Below, piece after piece: positions 16,396 to 24,214 of a stretch of DNA of 37,097 nucleotides (within the stretch, counting starts at the first letter, position 1; every line of letters begins with the position of its first letter). The notes under the pieces were generated by a model that saw only the letters and a list, made by a program, of their open reading frames with translations, did not search any database and was not told where the DNA came from. Location of the stretch: the NCBI RefSeq assembly GCF_927312905.1, contig NZ_CAKMHQ010000063.1, positions 1 to 37,097 on the forward strand. The letters are read 5' to 3'. Source of the stretch: Candidatus Nitrotoga sp. 1052 (GTDB lineage Bacteria; Pseudomonadota; Gammaproteobacteria; Burkholderiales; Gallionellaceae). Made by a program: the position numbers and the translations under genes.

Positions 16396-16932
16396 TTAAT
16401 CGTAATGCAAGAGGTTTTGGGGGAGTGAAGGCTCTTTGCCCGCTAACAGATCACCCAGTATCTTGAGGAACTCATCGGCCGACGGCGGACAGCCAGGCAG
16501 GTAGTAATCGACGCGCACTACATCATGAATAGGGTGCACTTTGTCGAGTAACAGCGGCAGTTCCACATCATTCGGGATCTGTGGATTTTCCACGCCCACT
16601 CCATTTACATAAGCCTCTTCCAGACATTCGCGTAAATGGAAATGGTTGCGCATGGCGGGCACCCCGCCATTGATGGCGCAGGCTCCGACCGCGATAAGTA
16701 TCTTGCAGTTCTCGCGAAATTCGCGCAGCACATGCACATTTTCTACGTTACATACTCCGCCTTCGATCAGACCGATATCGCAAGGACCGCAATGCTTAAT
16801 GTCGGTAAACGGCGAGCGATTGAACTCGACATGTTCCAGCAAGGCGACCAGTCGTTCATCCATATCGAGGAAGGACATATGGCAGCCAAAGCAACCTGCC
16901 AGCGAAGTGGTGGCAATTCTGATTTTACTCAT
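16396..16932 (-). CDS. hoxY: NAD-reducing hydrogenase small subunit HoxY
   Basis: A 178-aa small subunit with the proximal [4Fe-4S] cluster. Cysteines appear in LAGCFGCHMSF, VGACAINGG and LPGCPPSAD, with others in CGPCDIGLIEGGVC. It has no signal peptide and no C-terminal cluster domain, consistent with the short soluble group 3d form. Its start overlaps the hoxU stop by 8 nt. Confidence 0.96.
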   Translation of the reverse strand: MSKIRIATTSLAGCFGCHMSFLDMDERLVALLEHVEFNRSPFTDIKHCGPCDIGLIEGGVCNVENVHVLREFRENCKILIAVGACAINGGVPAMRNHFHLRECLEEAYVNGVGVENPQIPNDVELPLLLDKVHPIHDVVRVDYYLPGCPPSADEFLKILGDLLAGKEPSLPQNLLHYD

Positions 16933-17752
16933 CGGGTTGCCTCACTTTAGTCAGGATGGTTTTTTCCAAACCAATCTCGCTGACTTGGTGCAGGTCAAAG
17001 GTGCGCTGTCCGATTGGCACTTCATAGCCGTGTTCCTTGATCAGGATCGCACCTACCGGACAAATGTGTGCCGCCAAGTCACTGGTTTCAAGATCGCTAT
17101 CCACCAGCTTGCCGCTCGCTGAGTTCACGATCAGATGCGCATTGATTCCACGTCCTGCAATCGCGAACACATTCTTGCCATCCACTTCTCGGCTGGCGCG
17201 CACGCACAGCTCGCACAGTATGCAACGGTCGCGGTCCAGCATGATGGTCGGATGCGAGGCATCCACTTCACGGCGCTGGAAGAACTGCGGAAAATGCCCG
17301 TCCAGCATTCCCAGATGATAGGCCATTGCCTGCAGCGTGCAGTCACCGCTCTTTTCGCAGGATGGGCAGATATGATTGCCTTCGATGAACAACATTTGCG
17401 TGATCGTCTTGCGCACCTCGTTCAGCGCGGGCGTGTTGTTGCTGATCTGCTGTCCGGCCACGGCAGGCATGGTGCAGGCCGATGCGCTCCTGCTGTCGGC
17501 ATCGGCTGGAAATTTTGCTTGCAACCGGCGATCAGAGTTGTGGGACGACACACTTCTGCTGGCGATATCGACTACACAAAGCTTGCAACTGCCATGCGGC
17601 GTGAGCCCCTGCCGGTGGCACAGATGCGGGATATAGACACCGGCTGCCAGTGCCGCATCCATGATGGTCTGCCCAGCCTGGAACGGGATCTCCTGCCCGT
17701 CTATCGTGATGGTATTTTGAGTGATGGGGTTTTGTTTTGTGTCCGCGCTCAT
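16925..17752 (-). CDS. hoxU: NAD-reducing hydrogenase diaphorase subunit HoxU, with an unusual insertion
   Basis: A 275-aa NuoG N-terminal-like electron-transfer subunit. The [2Fe-2S] ligands are Cys45, Cys56, Cys59 and Cys93; the next cluster is in HICPSCEKSGDC (127-138); a ferredoxin-type set is at Cys177, Cys180, Cys183 and Cys231. The distance from Cys59 to Cys93 is about 20 residues longer than in typical HoxU, giving a Ser/Arg/Asp-rich insertion at about 64-90. The start is ATG 17752, 10 nt after the hoxF stop with GAGAG upstream; the frame stays open to 18103 inside hoxF, but that is not a plausible start. Confidence 0.94.
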   Translation of the reverse strand: MSADTKQNPITQNTITIDGQEIPFQAGQTIMDAALAAGVYIPHLCHRQGLTPHGSCKLCVVDIASRSVSSHNSDRRLQAKFPADADSRSASACTMPAVAGQQISNNTPALNEVRKTITQMLFIEGNHICPSCEKSGDCTLQAMAYHLGMLDGHFPQFFQRREVDASHPTIMLDRDRCILCELCVRASREVDGKNVFAIAGRGINAHLIVNSASGKLVDSDLETSDLAAHICPVGAILIKEHGYEVPIGQRTFDLHQVSEIGLEKTILTKVRQPDE

Positions 17753-17762
17753 GTTGCTACTC

Positions 17763-19550
17763 TCATTCAATGTGAGCTGCCGCATCATCCCGATGGCTGA
17801 TCTGGCGCGCTTCCTCAAGTGCTGCGTCCAGATCGAAATGCGGCTCAAAATCGCGATGCACCAAGCGTTGCTCGAACGCCTGCGGGAAACGCTGCAAACC
17901 ATCCAGAATAGGGTTCGCTGCGGTCTGCCCCAGTCCGCAATGCGAGCGGCATTTAACCAGCGCGGCGAGGTGCTGCATTTCATCCAGATCATATCGCGTG
18001 CCGTGTCCGCCGGCGATCTTGTCCAACCCGTTTTTGAGCAGCGTGGTACCGACCCGACACGGGGTGCAAAAGCCGCAACTCTCATGGGCGAAAAAGTGCG
18101 CAAAATTGACTATGACCGCCAGCAGGTCTCGTGCCTGACTAAAAACCATTAGCGAACCACCCGTGGACAAATCATCGAAGCCAAGTCTGCGATCGAATTC
18201 CGCACTGTCAATCAGTGTCCCGGAAGGTCCGCCGACTTGTACCGCCTGTGCATCTTTAGCCCCGCAGTCGTCCAGCACCTGCCGGATAGTGACACCGAAC
18301 GGATATTCATAAATTCCCGGTGCAGCACAGTCACCACTGATGCTCAAAATCTTGCTGCCAGCCGACTTCTCGGTACCCACTACCCTGAACCAGGCACTGC
18401 CGCGCAGCACAATATGGGCAGCGGCGATGAATGTCTCGACATTGTTGACAACGGTAGGTTGACCGAGATAGCCATGTGTCACCGGGAATGGTGGACGCAC
18501 CCGCGGAATACCGCGTTTGCCTTCCAGTGATTCTATCAGCGCCGATTCCTCGCCGCAGATGTAGGCTCCTGCGCCCACCACGATGCCGATGTCGAAACTG
18601 AATCCAGGCTGACCGAGGATGTCGACACCCAGCAAACCCAGTTCGCGGCGGCGCGCCAATACAGATTGCAGATGCGGCAGCAGGTATCGGTACTCGCCGC
18701 GCAGATAGAGGTAGCCCTGTTTTGCCCCCACAGCAAAGGCACACACAGTCATGCCCTCGAACAAACTATCTGCATGGCTGTGCAATAGCACACGGTCCTT
18801 GAATGTGCCGGGCTCGCCTTCATCGGCATTGCATACCACGTAGTGCGCGGCACCCTGCGCTTCGCGGCAGAACTGCCACTTCATGCCGGTACTGAATCCC
18901 GCACCTCCCCGGCCGCGCAAACCCGACTGGATGATCTCGCTCAACGTGTCTGCAGCGCCATGCGCGAGCATCGCACGCAAACAAATACCCGCTAAAAGAT
19001 CATCTTTGAGCAACAGGCCGCTGACACGAATGTTGTCGTCGACCTGGAACCACCCGGCTGGCCAATCCTCCAGCGGCGTCTCTGCCTCAACCAGAGCGGC
19101 GATACGGTCTATCATGGTGTCATCCAGGCTGGTGATCGGCATGCCGTTAACCAGTAATGCCGCGCCATGGTCGCACATGCCGATGCAGGAAGTCTGGTCC
19201 ATGCTGACCAGCCCATCGCCACGCGTGTTGCCGGCAACGATGTCCAGCCGCCGACCGAGCATAGCCATCAGATCCACGCCCCCGGCCATATAGCCACAAC
19301 TGGTGCAATTACTGAACAGAATATCGTATCGTCCGCGCGGGGTTTTGTGAAAAAAGGAATAAAACTCGACCACCGCATCCACCTGGCTGGACGGCAGATC
19401 AAGATGTGCGGCAACTTCGCGAACAGCTTCTTCGGAGATATGCAAGAACTGCTGTTGCAGTGCATACAACACGTACAACAAGTGAGGCGATTCAGCATAG
19501 GCTTCGGCGATAACCGAGCGAAGCAAGCCTGTCGTGTTCGCCGAATCCAT
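17763..19550 (-). CDS. hoxF: NAD-reducing hydrogenase diaphorase subunit HoxF (NuoE-NuoF fusion)
   Basis: A 595-aa FMN/NAD-binding subunit. Residues 1 to about 150 resemble NuoE/HoxE, and the rest resembles NuoF, with RGRGGAGFSTGMKW (NADH/FMN site), CNADEGEPGTFKDR, GAGAYICGEESALIES and the [4Fe-4S] ligands ESCGFCTPCRVG plus CRSHCGLG. This is the fused architecture of Ralstonia eutropha HoxF. Unlike that protein, as I recall it, the NuoE-like part keeps four cysteines (NCTSCGYMAGG and SCIGMCDHG) and could hold a [2Fe-2S] cluster. The start chosen is ATG 19550, with GAGGA 11-16 nt upstream; a TTG at 19568 is the alternative. First gene of the operon. Confidence 0.95.
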   Translation of the reverse strand: MDSANTTGLLRSVIAEAYAESPHLLYVLYALQQQFLHISEEAVREVAAHLDLPSSQVDAVVEFYSFFHKTPRGRYDILFSNCTSCGYMAGGVDLMAMLGRRLDIVAGNTRGDGLVSMDQTSCIGMCDHGAALLVNGMPITSLDDTMIDRIAALVEAETPLEDWPAGWFQVDDNIRVSGLLLKDDLLAGICLRAMLAHGAADTLSEIIQSGLRGRGGAGFSTGMKWQFCREAQGAAHYVVCNADEGEPGTFKDRVLLHSHADSLFEGMTVCAFAVGAKQGYLYLRGEYRYLLPHLQSVLARRRELGLLGVDILGQPGFSFDIGIVVGAGAYICGEESALIESLEGKRGIPRVRPPFPVTHGYLGQPTVVNNVETFIAAAHIVLRGSAWFRVVGTEKSAGSKILSISGDCAAPGIYEYPFGVTIRQVLDDCGAKDAQAVQVGGPSGTLIDSAEFDRRLGFDDLSTGGSLMVFSQARDLLAVIVNFAHFFAHESCGFCTPCRVGTTLLKNGLDKIAGGHGTRYDLDEMQHLAALVKCRSHCGLGQTAANPILDGLQRFPQAFEQRLVHRDFEPHFDLDAALEEARQISHRDDAAAHIE

Positions 19551-19601
19551 GACCGAAACATTCCTCAAGATGGCACCTCACATTCTTACTCTACCGTTTA
19601 A

Positions 19602-19631
19602 AGAATACGCTCAGGTTGCGTATATGGTCAA
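19602..19631 (-). promoter_or_regulatory. Candidate promoter of the hox operon
   Basis: On the minus strand TTGACC (19631-19626) and TATTCT (19607-19602) are 18 bp apart, leaving a leader of about 45 nt before hoxF. A 17-bp inverted repeat CCATAAAT-T-ATTTATGG lies further upstream at 19673-19689 and could be a regulator site. No sigma-54 (-24/-12) element fits. Confidence 0.35.
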
Positions 19632-19838
19632 TTGATATTCACCTCATCCGCGGCAACGAATATTGGCAAGCCCCATAAATTATTTATGGATCGGCTGTTC
19701 AACTGTCCTGCGATTTTTCTTGATCGGCGATGGTACGCTAATACATATGTGGACGTGATTTTCCATCAAGCGCCGGTAGTGTCTCAGTTTGAATTTCAAC
19801 TAAGTTGAACGTATTTTTATCAATGCTATCCTACGGGC

Positions 19839-20009
19839 ATGAATAAACGACCTAAAAACTTATACTTAAATCAGCTAGCCAAGCGCATTGTTGATGAGGC
19901 TGTTGGAGACGAGCCCAAGTTAATTAATGACGATAAAAAGAAAGCCGCTGAGAATAAGCGGCTTAATTGTCCGGATCCTAAGCAGGAAATTAAAAAATCA
20001 AAACCCTAG
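19839..20009 (+). CDS. Small Lys-rich hypothetical protein (56 aa)
   Basis: The frame from ATG 19839 encodes a 56-residue hydrophilic protein starting MNKRPKNLYLNQLAKRIVDE. The stop overlaps the 3' end of the convergent P63C gene by 12 nt. The opening motif (NQLAKxIVDxAxGD) resembles small proteins of unknown function common in proteobacteria, which often carry a GGxxRAxxLS motif C-terminally; that motif is absent here, but its like appears at the N-terminus of the neighbouring P63C protein. No good Shine-Dalgarno is present. Confidence 0.45.
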   Translation: MNKRPKNLYLNQLAKRIVDEAVGDEPKLINDDKKKAAENKRLNCPDPKQEIKKSKP

Positions 20010-21053
20010 ACCGTTATCGGAGTTCTCATCGAATAAAGGCATGGTTTCATTGTAAGCCGGAACCAGTTTGTCTACTTTATTTTTAAAATCATGCCAAGAG
20101 TTACTTAACTGCATTATCGTAACCACTTGAGTAATTACCTTTTGCAATCTTGGATCGCCAACATCAGGCGTTAGACTTTGAAAAAGTTTATTTTTAAGCC
20201 TGCCTTTTTCATCTTTTAAAGATTTTTCCTTTAATTCCTTCCAAACCCCAGGTGCCAGCCTGCGATAAATAATGTCATTTGTTATGTGACCGAAATATTG
20301 CGGTCTTTTAACTGTTCCGGTCGGGTAATTAAGACCTCTTAGCCTAAAAATTTCTTCGTAAAACTCAGACGGAAATCTTTTTACATAAGGCTGAAGTTCT
20401 TTGGCAACAAATGCCTCAAGGATTTTTGCTAATGCATCTTTTGCTCTTATATGTTGAAATCCTGTTGCTTCATCAACGAGAGCAATAATTCCAACATGGG
20501 CTAACGCCCTCATTAACAATTCAGCTTTTTTGGCTTTGTCTTGTTGCTGATCTTGCAATAATCCATTCTCCCTTGCTTGTAGCCAAATATCACATGCAAG
20601 CGGCAAAATTCTTGCGTCATATCCAATCATGATCTTATTCCCATCAACATATTGAATTGGCTTTAATAATGGCTCACTATCTAACATACTGTTCAATATA
20701 GGATTTAGCTGTGGTTGCACTAGAAAAATGGGCAATGGGGCTCCGGCTTCTTTTAGCTCTCTTTTCTTCCTTATAGCACCCCCGCTTCTTCCTCCTAAAA
20801 TTGCATTTGATATCCCAGCCTCAGTAAGCACTCTAATGGGATCACTCCCATTTAGCCCTTCCACTATTGCACAAGGAATGGTTATATCCGCCAGCCTTAA
20901 ATCATTCCTTCTCAAAATAACATGGGGTAGAGTTTCCTTCGATTTTTCATTTTCCCATCTTGTTTTAATCGCTTTGCTGGCAATCTCTTTTCGTTTTTCT
21001 TCGCTCAAATTTTTTGCCCTTGCTATGCCACCAGCTTTATTTTTTTCAGTCAT
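19998..21053 (-). CDS. P63C domain-containing protein
   Basis: A 351-aa protein. The N-terminus (residues 1-33) is a basic KGG-type motif (GGIARAKNLSEEKRKEIASKAIKTRW). The rest matches the P63C domain found in phage and chromosomal accessory proteins: LRRNDLRLADITIPCAIVEG, RVLTEAGISNAILGGRSGG, KKAELLMRALAHVGIIALVDEATGFQ, RPQYFGHITNDIIYRRLAPG. The biochemical function of the family is unknown. The start chosen is ATG 21053; a frame open to 21116 reads back through the promoter. The codon use is AT-rich compared with the hox genes, suggesting transfer. A strong promoter with an overlapping palindrome lies upstream. Confidence 0.85.
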   Translation of the reverse strand: MTEKNKAGGIARAKNLSEEKRKEIASKAIKTRWENEKSKETLPHVILRRNDLRLADITIPCAIVEGLNGSDPIRVLTEAGISNAILGGRSGGAIRKKRELKEAGAPLPIFLVQPQLNPILNSMLDSEPLLKPIQYVDGNKIMIGYDARILPLACDIWLQARENGLLQDQQQDKAKKAELLMRALAHVGIIALVDEATGFQHIRAKDALAKILEAFVAKELQPYVKRFPSEFYEEIFRLRGLNYPTGTVKRPQYFGHITNDIIYRRLAPGVWKELKEKSLKDEKGRLKNKLFQSLTPDVGDPRLQKVITQVVTIMQLSNSWHDFKNKVDKLVPAYNETMPLFDENSDNGLGF

Positions 21054-21083
21054 GATTACTATCAATAAATACCTGCGAATTAG

Positions 21084-21112
21084 CAGTATGCAAGTATTAT
21101 ACTTGCATACTG
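21084..21112. promoter_or_regulatory. Perfect 14-bp-arm palindromic operator at the P63C promoter
   Basis: CAGTATGCAAGTAT-T-ATACTTGCATACTG. The minus-strand -10 TATAAT (21101-21096) lies at its centre, and a -35 TTGAAA (21123-21118) lies 16 bp upstream. A regulator bound here would shut off the P63C gene. A half-site (CAAGTAT) recurs at 21121-21127. Confidence 0.8.
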
Positions 21113-21157
21113 GCAAATTTCAAGTATCATTAAACAATATAATTGAGAGTAAACATT

Positions 21158-21662
21158 ATGAATATTCTGCCAATAGAGAAACGTACACAGATAATAAATC
21201 TGTTGGTAGAAGGCAACTCCATGCGCGCAACATCACGCATCGCCGATTGCTCAATCAACACCGTGACCAAACTGCTTATAGATGTAGGTGTGGCATATAG
21301 CGAGTATCAAGATAAGGTTATGCGCAATCTCACGTGCAAGCGCATTCAGTGCGATGAAATATGGGCTTTCTGCTACAGCAAGCAAAAGAACGTAGCGCCA
21401 GAGAATGAAGATGTATTGGGGTTTGGTGATGTGTGGACTTGGACGGCAATTGATCCAGTTACAAATTGGTTCCATCCTTTATGGTTGGCAAGCGTACCGC
21501 AGAATATGCAGAAGCATTTATAGGTGATTTAGCATCTCGGCTGGCTCTGTACGTGTGCAACTAATAACAGACGGCTTGAAGGCTTATGTAGAAGCTGTAG
21601 AAGGCGCTTTTGGGTGTGATATAGATGTCGCTCAACTGGAGCAACCAAAAATGTCAGACTGA
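21158..21662 (+). pseudogene. IS1-like transposase, frameshifted and truncated
   Basis: The frame from ATG 21158 (GAGAG upstream) encodes an N-terminal HTH (RTQIINLLVEGNSMRATSRIADCSINTVTKLL) and the start of the DDE domain (CDEIWAFCYSKQKN, WTWTAID) typical of IS1-family transposases. Near 21470 the frame shifts; the next frame gives VPSFMVGKRTAEYAEAFIGDL. Another shift near 21545 leads to RVQLITDGLKAYVEAVEGAFG and a stop at 21660-21662. The C-terminal LVKLYG segment is missing. The end overlaps the mscS 3' end by 9 nt. Terminal repeats were not identified. Confidence 0.85.
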
Positions 21663-22925
21663 GGGTTGTCCACTAATAATGCGGATGTCACGCTGCGGAT
21701 AGGGAATTTCTATGCCTGATGCCTGGAATTTACGCCAAATTTCCATATTGATGTCGGAGCGCAGGTTGAGTTGCCCCTCTTCAGGATCGTTAATCCAGAT
21801 GCCCATTTCCAAATCGATACCGTTGTCACTGAAAGACTTGAGATAAACTTTCGTTTCAGGGTCGGCCAGTACCCTGGTTTGATTCTCTGCTGCCTGTTTC
21901 ATAATTTCCATAGCAAGGTGCAGATCGCTCTGGTAGCTGATTTGCACAGGAATACTGACGCGTATTTGGCGGTTAGTGAAGGAATGATTGATAACCGTGG
22001 ATGTGATCAAAATTTCGTTTGGGATAATTGCTTCGGTGCCATCATTATTTTCCAATACCAAGTAGCGGGTGGTTAATTGCGAAACCTTGCCGAAACGACC
22101 ATCCACCGTCAAGATATCGCCCGGATGGATAGAGCGGTCCAGCAGGATAATGAATCCGCTAACGTAGTTGCTGGCAATTTTCTGCAAACCGAAACCTATG
22201 CCTACGCCCAAGGCCCCACCGAATACGGAAAGCACTGTAATGTCGATGCCCGCCAAAGGTAACGCGATCAAAATACCAAGTACGACCAGACAAGCACGGA
22301 TCAGCTTGGATAGCACCACGCGCAAATTCATGTCCAGGTTTTCTGTGGCCATTACCTTATGTTCAAATGCCTGTCCAAGCCACATCGCCACAAGCATGGT
22401 GACAAGAATTGAGAGAATGCCGCTCAGAATTAGGAGCAGTGAAACTCGCTGCCTGCCTATGTGAAAGCCGAAGTGATCCATTGCATCAAGGATTTCAGGG
22501 AGATACCCGGTGAGATACAGGGCGAACCCAACCCAAATTGTCATGGCAATGAAGTGTTCAGAGCCTTGAAGCCAAGTCCTCGAAACAAAGACTTGGCGGA
22601 TGATATATACGACAAGGCGAATCAGCATCAATGCAAACAGGAGGGGCACAACAATATTCAGAATATTGATGGAGTACCAGTTTTTGAGTACGGCTCTTCC
22701 GATCAGCACCATCAACAACGCCATCAACGGAAAAGCGACTCGGGATATGCCACCCAAACCGATTTTCGACACCCATTCCGACTTGGAAAGTCGGCCCAAC
22801 AACAAGTGGTTTATTCCCCACGCAAGTACCAAGCTCAGTGCCAGCAGAGCTATCTGCCAAAGAATGGCGGTTTGCTCCAAGTCGGAAAGAAAATCAATAA
22901 GCAGATTGCGGGTAGAACTGGACAT
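21654..22925 (-). CDS. MscS-family mechanosensitive ion channel
   Basis: A 423-aa inner-membrane channel. Several hydrophobic helices occupy residues 20-230. The MscS TM3-like pore helix and beta domain are clear: LSVFGGALGVGIGFGLQKIASNYVSG, then IILLDRSIHPGDILTVDG and RYLVLENNDGTEAIIPNEIL. The C-terminal alpha/beta domain runs to residue 423. It is larger than E. coli MscS (286 aa) because of extra N-terminal helices. The channel releases solutes on osmotic downshift. The 3' end abuts an IS remnant, but the C-terminus appears complete. Confidence 0.9.
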   Translation of the reverse strand: MSSSTRNLLIDFLSDLEQTAILWQIALLALSLVLAWGINHLLLGRLSKSEWVSKIGLGGISRVAFPLMALLMVLIGRAVLKNWYSINILNIVVPLLFALMLIRLVVYIIRQVFVSRTWLQGSEHFIAMTIWVGFALYLTGYLPEILDAMDHFGFHIGRQRVSLLLILSGILSILVTMLVAMWLGQAFEHKVMATENLDMNLRVVLSKLIRACLVVLGILIALPLAGIDITVLSVFGGALGVGIGFGLQKIASNYVSGFIILLDRSIHPGDILTVDGRFGKVSQLTTRYLVLENNDGTEAIIPNEILITSTVINHSFTNRQIRVSIPVQISYQSDLHLAMEIMKQAAENQTRVLADPETKVYLKSFSDNGIDLEMGIWINDPEEGQLNLRSDINMEIWRKFQASGIEIPYPQRDIRIISGQPSV

Positions 22926-23074
22926 AAGCCGAATTCAGTATCATATAAACGGCTTGAATTTTAACATGCTCGGAGTGATGCAATTAAACAACATAGGTCA
23001 AAAACTGGCTTATGCGACCGGCAGATACGTGCCATTTTCAGATGGCCGATATGTCATGGGGGAATGACCGCTTT

Positions 23075-23106
23075 TCGGCCTTATGTGAAGATTCACATAA
23101 GGCCGA
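23075..23106. repeat. 32-bp perfect palindrome upstream of ritA
   Basis: Arms TCGGCCTTATGTGAA and TTCACATAAGGCCGA with a GA centre. The TTATGTGAAG motif recurs in direct orientation just downstream (23122-23133). It is likely a recombinase binding site or the end of the RIT element. Confidence 0.7.
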
Positions 23107-23155
23107 TTATGCACAGTTCTTGATTATGTGAAGTTTCGGAGCAGATTGTGCTGAG
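23105..23155 (+). repeat. Three direct copies of a GATTATGNNNAG motif
   Basis: GATTATGCACAG (23105), GATTATGTGAAG (23122) and GATTGTGCTGAG (23144), spaced 17 and 22 bp and adjoining the palindrome at 23075-23106. The layout looks like arm or core sites for tyrosine recombinases. Confidence 0.55.
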
Positions 23156-23222
23156 AGGTAGGATTTAAGCGGCAAAGCAGTATGTGATGCCACTGTAAGC
23201 TGGACATAATTTCTGCGGTAGT

Positions 23223-23245
23223 CTGAAGTGGTAGCTCCACTTCAG
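23223..23245 (+). promoter_or_regulatory. Hairpin overlapping the ritA ribosome binding site
   Basis: CTGAAGTGG-TAGCT-CCACTTCAG is a perfect 9-bp stem whose 3' arm runs into the Shine-Dalgarno AGGAG (23244-23248) ahead of ATG 23255. In RNA it could limit ribosome access. Confidence 0.55.
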
Positions 23246-23254
23246 GAGACTATT

Positions 23255-24214
23255 ATGGCCCACACCACTACGCACCGTGCCGCGTCAGGCACACGGGAAC
23301 CAGCTGCATACACGGATCACATTACACAGGAACTGCACCGCTACGAAGAGCACCTGCGCGACATGCGAGGGTTGGCAGAAGGCACCTGCCGACAGCGGGT
23401 TCGCATCGTAGGGCGTTTGCTGCATAAGAAATTCGCCAAGCATCTGGTCGATACTGCCGAATTGCGAGCAGAAGATGTGCGGCGCTTCCTTGCCAGCCAG
23501 TTGGATGCCCACCGTACTCCTTCCAACGCATCGCAACTGGCATCTGCATTGCGTAGCTACTTTCGTTATCGGGCCATCTGTGGTGATCAGGTCGGAAAGC
23601 TGACTGCCATTATCTCGAACCCGGTACATTGGAAGCTGGCATCATTGCCGCGCGCCCTCAAGCCGGAAGAAGTCGAGCGCCTGCTAAACTCCTTCACTGA
23701 CAACCTGCGCTTACAGAAACGTGGTTACGCGATTGTGCGTTGCGCATTGGACATGGGATTGAGAGCTGGCGAAATCGCTTATATCATGATCGGCGATATT
23801 GACTGGCGTGCTGGCACGGTAATGCTGCGAGGGACGATATCGCTGCGGCAGGACATTCTGCCATTGCCGATGGAAACGGGTCAGGCACTGGCCGATTACC
23901 TGCAACACGAGCGACCCTCCACCCGGAACCCTGCCATCTTCGTCCGGCAAAAAGAAGGGCGAGACTACCCAATCACCTCCGCTGCTATACAGAAGGTGAT
24001 CAAGCGCGCTTGCCGTCGTGTAGGTTTGCCACATTCCAGCGCACACGCATTTCGGCATACCTTGGCGTGTCGCCTTGTTGAAAGCGGCAGTTCGCTCAAA
24101 GAAGTCGCTGATCTGCTGCGCCACCGGTCGCTGAACACCACTCTGATTTACGCCAAGCTCGACACACCGAAGCTGTCTGCCGTTGCGCTGCCGTGGCCTG
24201 GGAGCAAATCATGA
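23255..24214 (+). CDS. ritA: Tyrosine recombinase, first gene of a RIT (recombinase in trio) element
   Basis: A 319-aa tyrosine-type site-specific recombinase. A SAM-like N-terminal DNA-binding domain (LHRYEEHLRDMRGLAEGT) is followed by the catalytic domain, with the active-site residues Arg170 in GLRAGEIAY, HAFRH, LLRHRSLNTT and the Tyr in LIYAKLD. The C-terminal LSAVALPWPG is typical of trio-type recombinases. The start is ATG 23255 with AGGAG 7 nt upstream; a GTG at 23228 is less likely. Its stop overlaps the ritB start as ATGA. Intact, unlike the two genes that follow. Confidence 0.88.
   Translation: MAHTTTHRAASGTREPAAYTDHITQELHRYEEHLRDMRGLAEGTCRQRVRIVGRLLHKKFAKHLVDTAELRAEDVRRFLASQLDAHRTPSNASQLASALRSYFRYRAICGDQVGKLTAIISNPVHWKLASLPRALKPEEVERLLNSFTDNLRLQKRGYAIVRCALDMGLRAGEIAYIMIGDIDWRAGTVMLRGTISLRQDILPLPMETGQALADYLQHERPSTRNPAIFVRQKEGRDYPITSAAIQKVIKRACRRVGLPHSSAHAFRHTLACRLVESGSSLKEVADLLRHRSLNTTLIYAKLDTPKLSAVALPWPGSKS

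Noticed and set aside
19574-19590. Sigma-54 promoter for hoxF (TGGCAC at 19571)
   Set aside because: The hexamer is on the wrong strand for hoxF and no TTGC element follows at the required spacing.
19998-21662. Prophage remnant based on the P63C domain
   Set aside because: No structural, lysis or replication phage genes accompany it; only an IS fragment is adjacent.
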